This document shows, piece by piece, positions 4,587-5,499 of a stretch of 5,499 nucleotides of DNA (position 1 is its first letter; each line of letters starts with the position of its first letter). This stretch comes from Lysobacterales bacterium. GTDB lineage: Bacteria; Pseudomonadota; Gammaproteobacteria; Xanthomonadales; SZUA-36. The stretch lies in NCBI GenBank assembly GCA_026193295.1, contig JAPHSB010000180.1:1-5499 (forward strand), in the 5' to 3' direction. The notes beneath the pieces were generated by a model that was given only the letters and a program-made list of their open reading frames with translations, was not told the origin of the DNA and searched no databases. Both the position numbers and the translations under genes were made by a program.

Positions 4587-5499
4587 TTATCCGCCAAACG
4601 TCCAGTCGAGCTGCAGGAAAAATTCGCGCCCGTAGGGGTCGTAGACGAAGATATTGAAGTAAGGATACGATTCCTCGTCGTTCTGCGGCGGCTTCTTGTT
4701 GGTCAGGTTCTGCACGAACACGCTGGCCCTGATATCGTCGGTGATGTTGTAGGTCGCCGACCAGTTGAAGTACCACTGCGCGCCGACCTTGATGAGATCC
4801 TCGGTTTCCGGATCCTTGAACTGGCTGTCGTAGGTCAGGGTTTTGCCCAGGCGGTTGGCCAGGATCGTGGTCGAGAAGTCCCGGTAGTCCCAGGTAAACG
4901 TTCCGCGGAAACGGTCGTTCATTTCCTGCGTGCCGTCATCGCGATAACTCTCGATCTCGTCTTCGGGGAACTGGGCGAACTTCTTATCGAACGCATAGGT
5001 GTAGTAGAGGTCCACATTGAAGCCGCCATACTCCGTGTTCAGGTTGTACTTCAATGTTGCATCGATGCCATCCGTCTCCAGGACCGATTGGTTGATGGGC
5101 CCAGTGCGGACACTTTGGATCTGCTCCGCTCTTTGCGAGCCGTCTGCCGGGTTACGTGTCACGCTGTTGAGTACAAATTCGCAGTAGGCGCCATTGGGAT
5201 CGTTGTTGACGCCGTCCAATCGACAGTCTGCCTCATCCGCCAGCAGCCCGGTGATGCTCAAGTCATTGACGATACCGTCCAGTGTGATGTTGTAGTAGTC
5301 CGCTGAGACGGAGAGATTGTCCAGAATCTCCCAGACGAAGCCCACGGTCCATGACTCGCCGGTCTCCTCTTCCAAAAACAGGTTGCCCTGGCGAGAGCCC
5401 GAAATCCCGACGTTGCCGTTGGTGCATTGGGGTAGAGATGCATCGGGCTCGTCGCGTGCACACAGGTAATAGTCCGGGACCGTTGTGAAGAAGCCCGAC
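4587..5499 (-). CDS. TonB-dependent outer-membrane receptor, C-terminal part (5' end outside window)
   Basis: The frame is open on minus from the window edge (first full codon at 5498) to the TAA at 4587-4589, giving 303 visible residues. They form the end of a 22-strand beta-barrel transporter that takes up a ligand with energy from TonB-ExbBD. Evidence is alternating aromatic/polar strands, the ETGESWTVGF motif (about 44-53) typical of TonB-dependent receptors, SVSADYYNITLDG, a late LTNKKP turn and a final strand ending LQLDWTF. Two glycines follow the terminal Phe, whereas most such proteins end in the aromatic residue itself. The loops carry cysteines at visible residues 13, 25, 92 and 106, which may form loop disulfides. 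There is no internal start: the apparent start at 5375 is only a TTG inside the frame. The plug domain, signal peptide and substrate cannot be seen. By style it resembles the large Xanthomonadales/marine-gamma receptor family, whose substrates are often sugars, peptides or siderophores. Confidence 0.93.
   Translation of the reverse strand, partial: SGFFTTVPDYYLCARDEPDASLPQCTNGNVGISGSRQGNLFLEEETGESWTVGFVWEILDNLSVSADYYNITLDGIVNDLSITGLLADEADCRLDGVNNDPNGAYCEFVLNSVTRNPADGSQRAEQIQSVRTGPINQSVLETDGIDATLKYNLNTEYGGFNVDLYYTYAFDKKFAQFPEDEIESYRDDGTQEMNDRFRGTFTWDYRDFSTTILANRLGKTLTYDSQFKDPETEDLIKVGAQWYFNWSATYNITDDIRASVFVQNLTNKKPPQNDEESYPYFNIFVYDPYGREFFLQLDWTFGG

Noticed and set aside
4518..5306. Long plus-strand open frame of 262 codons opposite the TonB receptor
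   Set aside because: It starts inside a terminator hairpin and is exactly antisense to a clear TonB-dependent receptor. GC-rich DNA often leaves such frames open, and its translation shows no family I recognise.
5258..5463. Short minus-strand frames of 66-67 codons at the receptor's visible start
   Set aside because: They are out-of-frame with the receptor, which stays open to the window edge in its own frame with a coherent receptor sequence, so no frameshift needs to be proposed.

Overview
The window is GC-rich gammaproteobacterial chromosome. A Xanthomonadales-like lineage (for example Lysobacter or Wenzhouxiangella relatives) fits best: the PEP synthase aligns by eye end to end with the E. 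coli enzyme, a PpsR-type regulator is encoded divergently from it, a DUF1249 (YqiB-like) gene follows, and a large TonB-dependent receptor lies next door. The lineage is inferred from gene content; no rRNA or marker gene is present.

Layout. Bases 1-445 hold no credible protein gene. This stretch is the distal part of a minus-strand tRNA transcription unit and contains two long tandem repeat units of 194 and 183 bp. Each starts (reading plus) with a copy of the last 17-19 nt of the adjacent tRNA-Glu gene and also holds several hairpins and an intrinsic terminator. A different terminator with a UUCG loop closes the array at the window edge. Bases 446-599 are tRNA-Glu(UUC) and tRNA-Ala(GGC), both on minus with encoded CCA, driven by a near-consensus sigma70 promoter at 613-641. 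Bases 650-2003 are two minus-strand genes: a DUF1249 protein and the PEP synthase regulatory kinase/pyrophosphorylase ppsR. An approximately 110-bp divergent region separates ppsR from ppsA (2112-4481, plus). A terminator hairpin at 4529-4558 lies in the convergent gap, followed by the C-terminal 303 residues of a minus-strand TonB-dependent outer-membrane receptor that runs off the window.

How the parts work together. PpsA makes phosphoenolpyruvate from pyruvate and ATP for gluconeogenesis. PpsR switches it off and on by phosphorylating and dephosphorylating a threonine two residues from the catalytic histidine, and that Thr-Cys-His motif is intact. The tRNA unit, the DUF1249 gene and the receptor have no evident link to this switch.

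The most interesting part is the tRNA trailer. Its architecture closely parallels the 178-bp repeats behind E. coli tyrT, which also repeat the last 19 bp of their tRNA. Here the host is tRNA-Glu, and at least two hairpin stems differ between the copies by paired changes that keep base pairing. This suggests the trailer is a structured RNA made from the minus strand.
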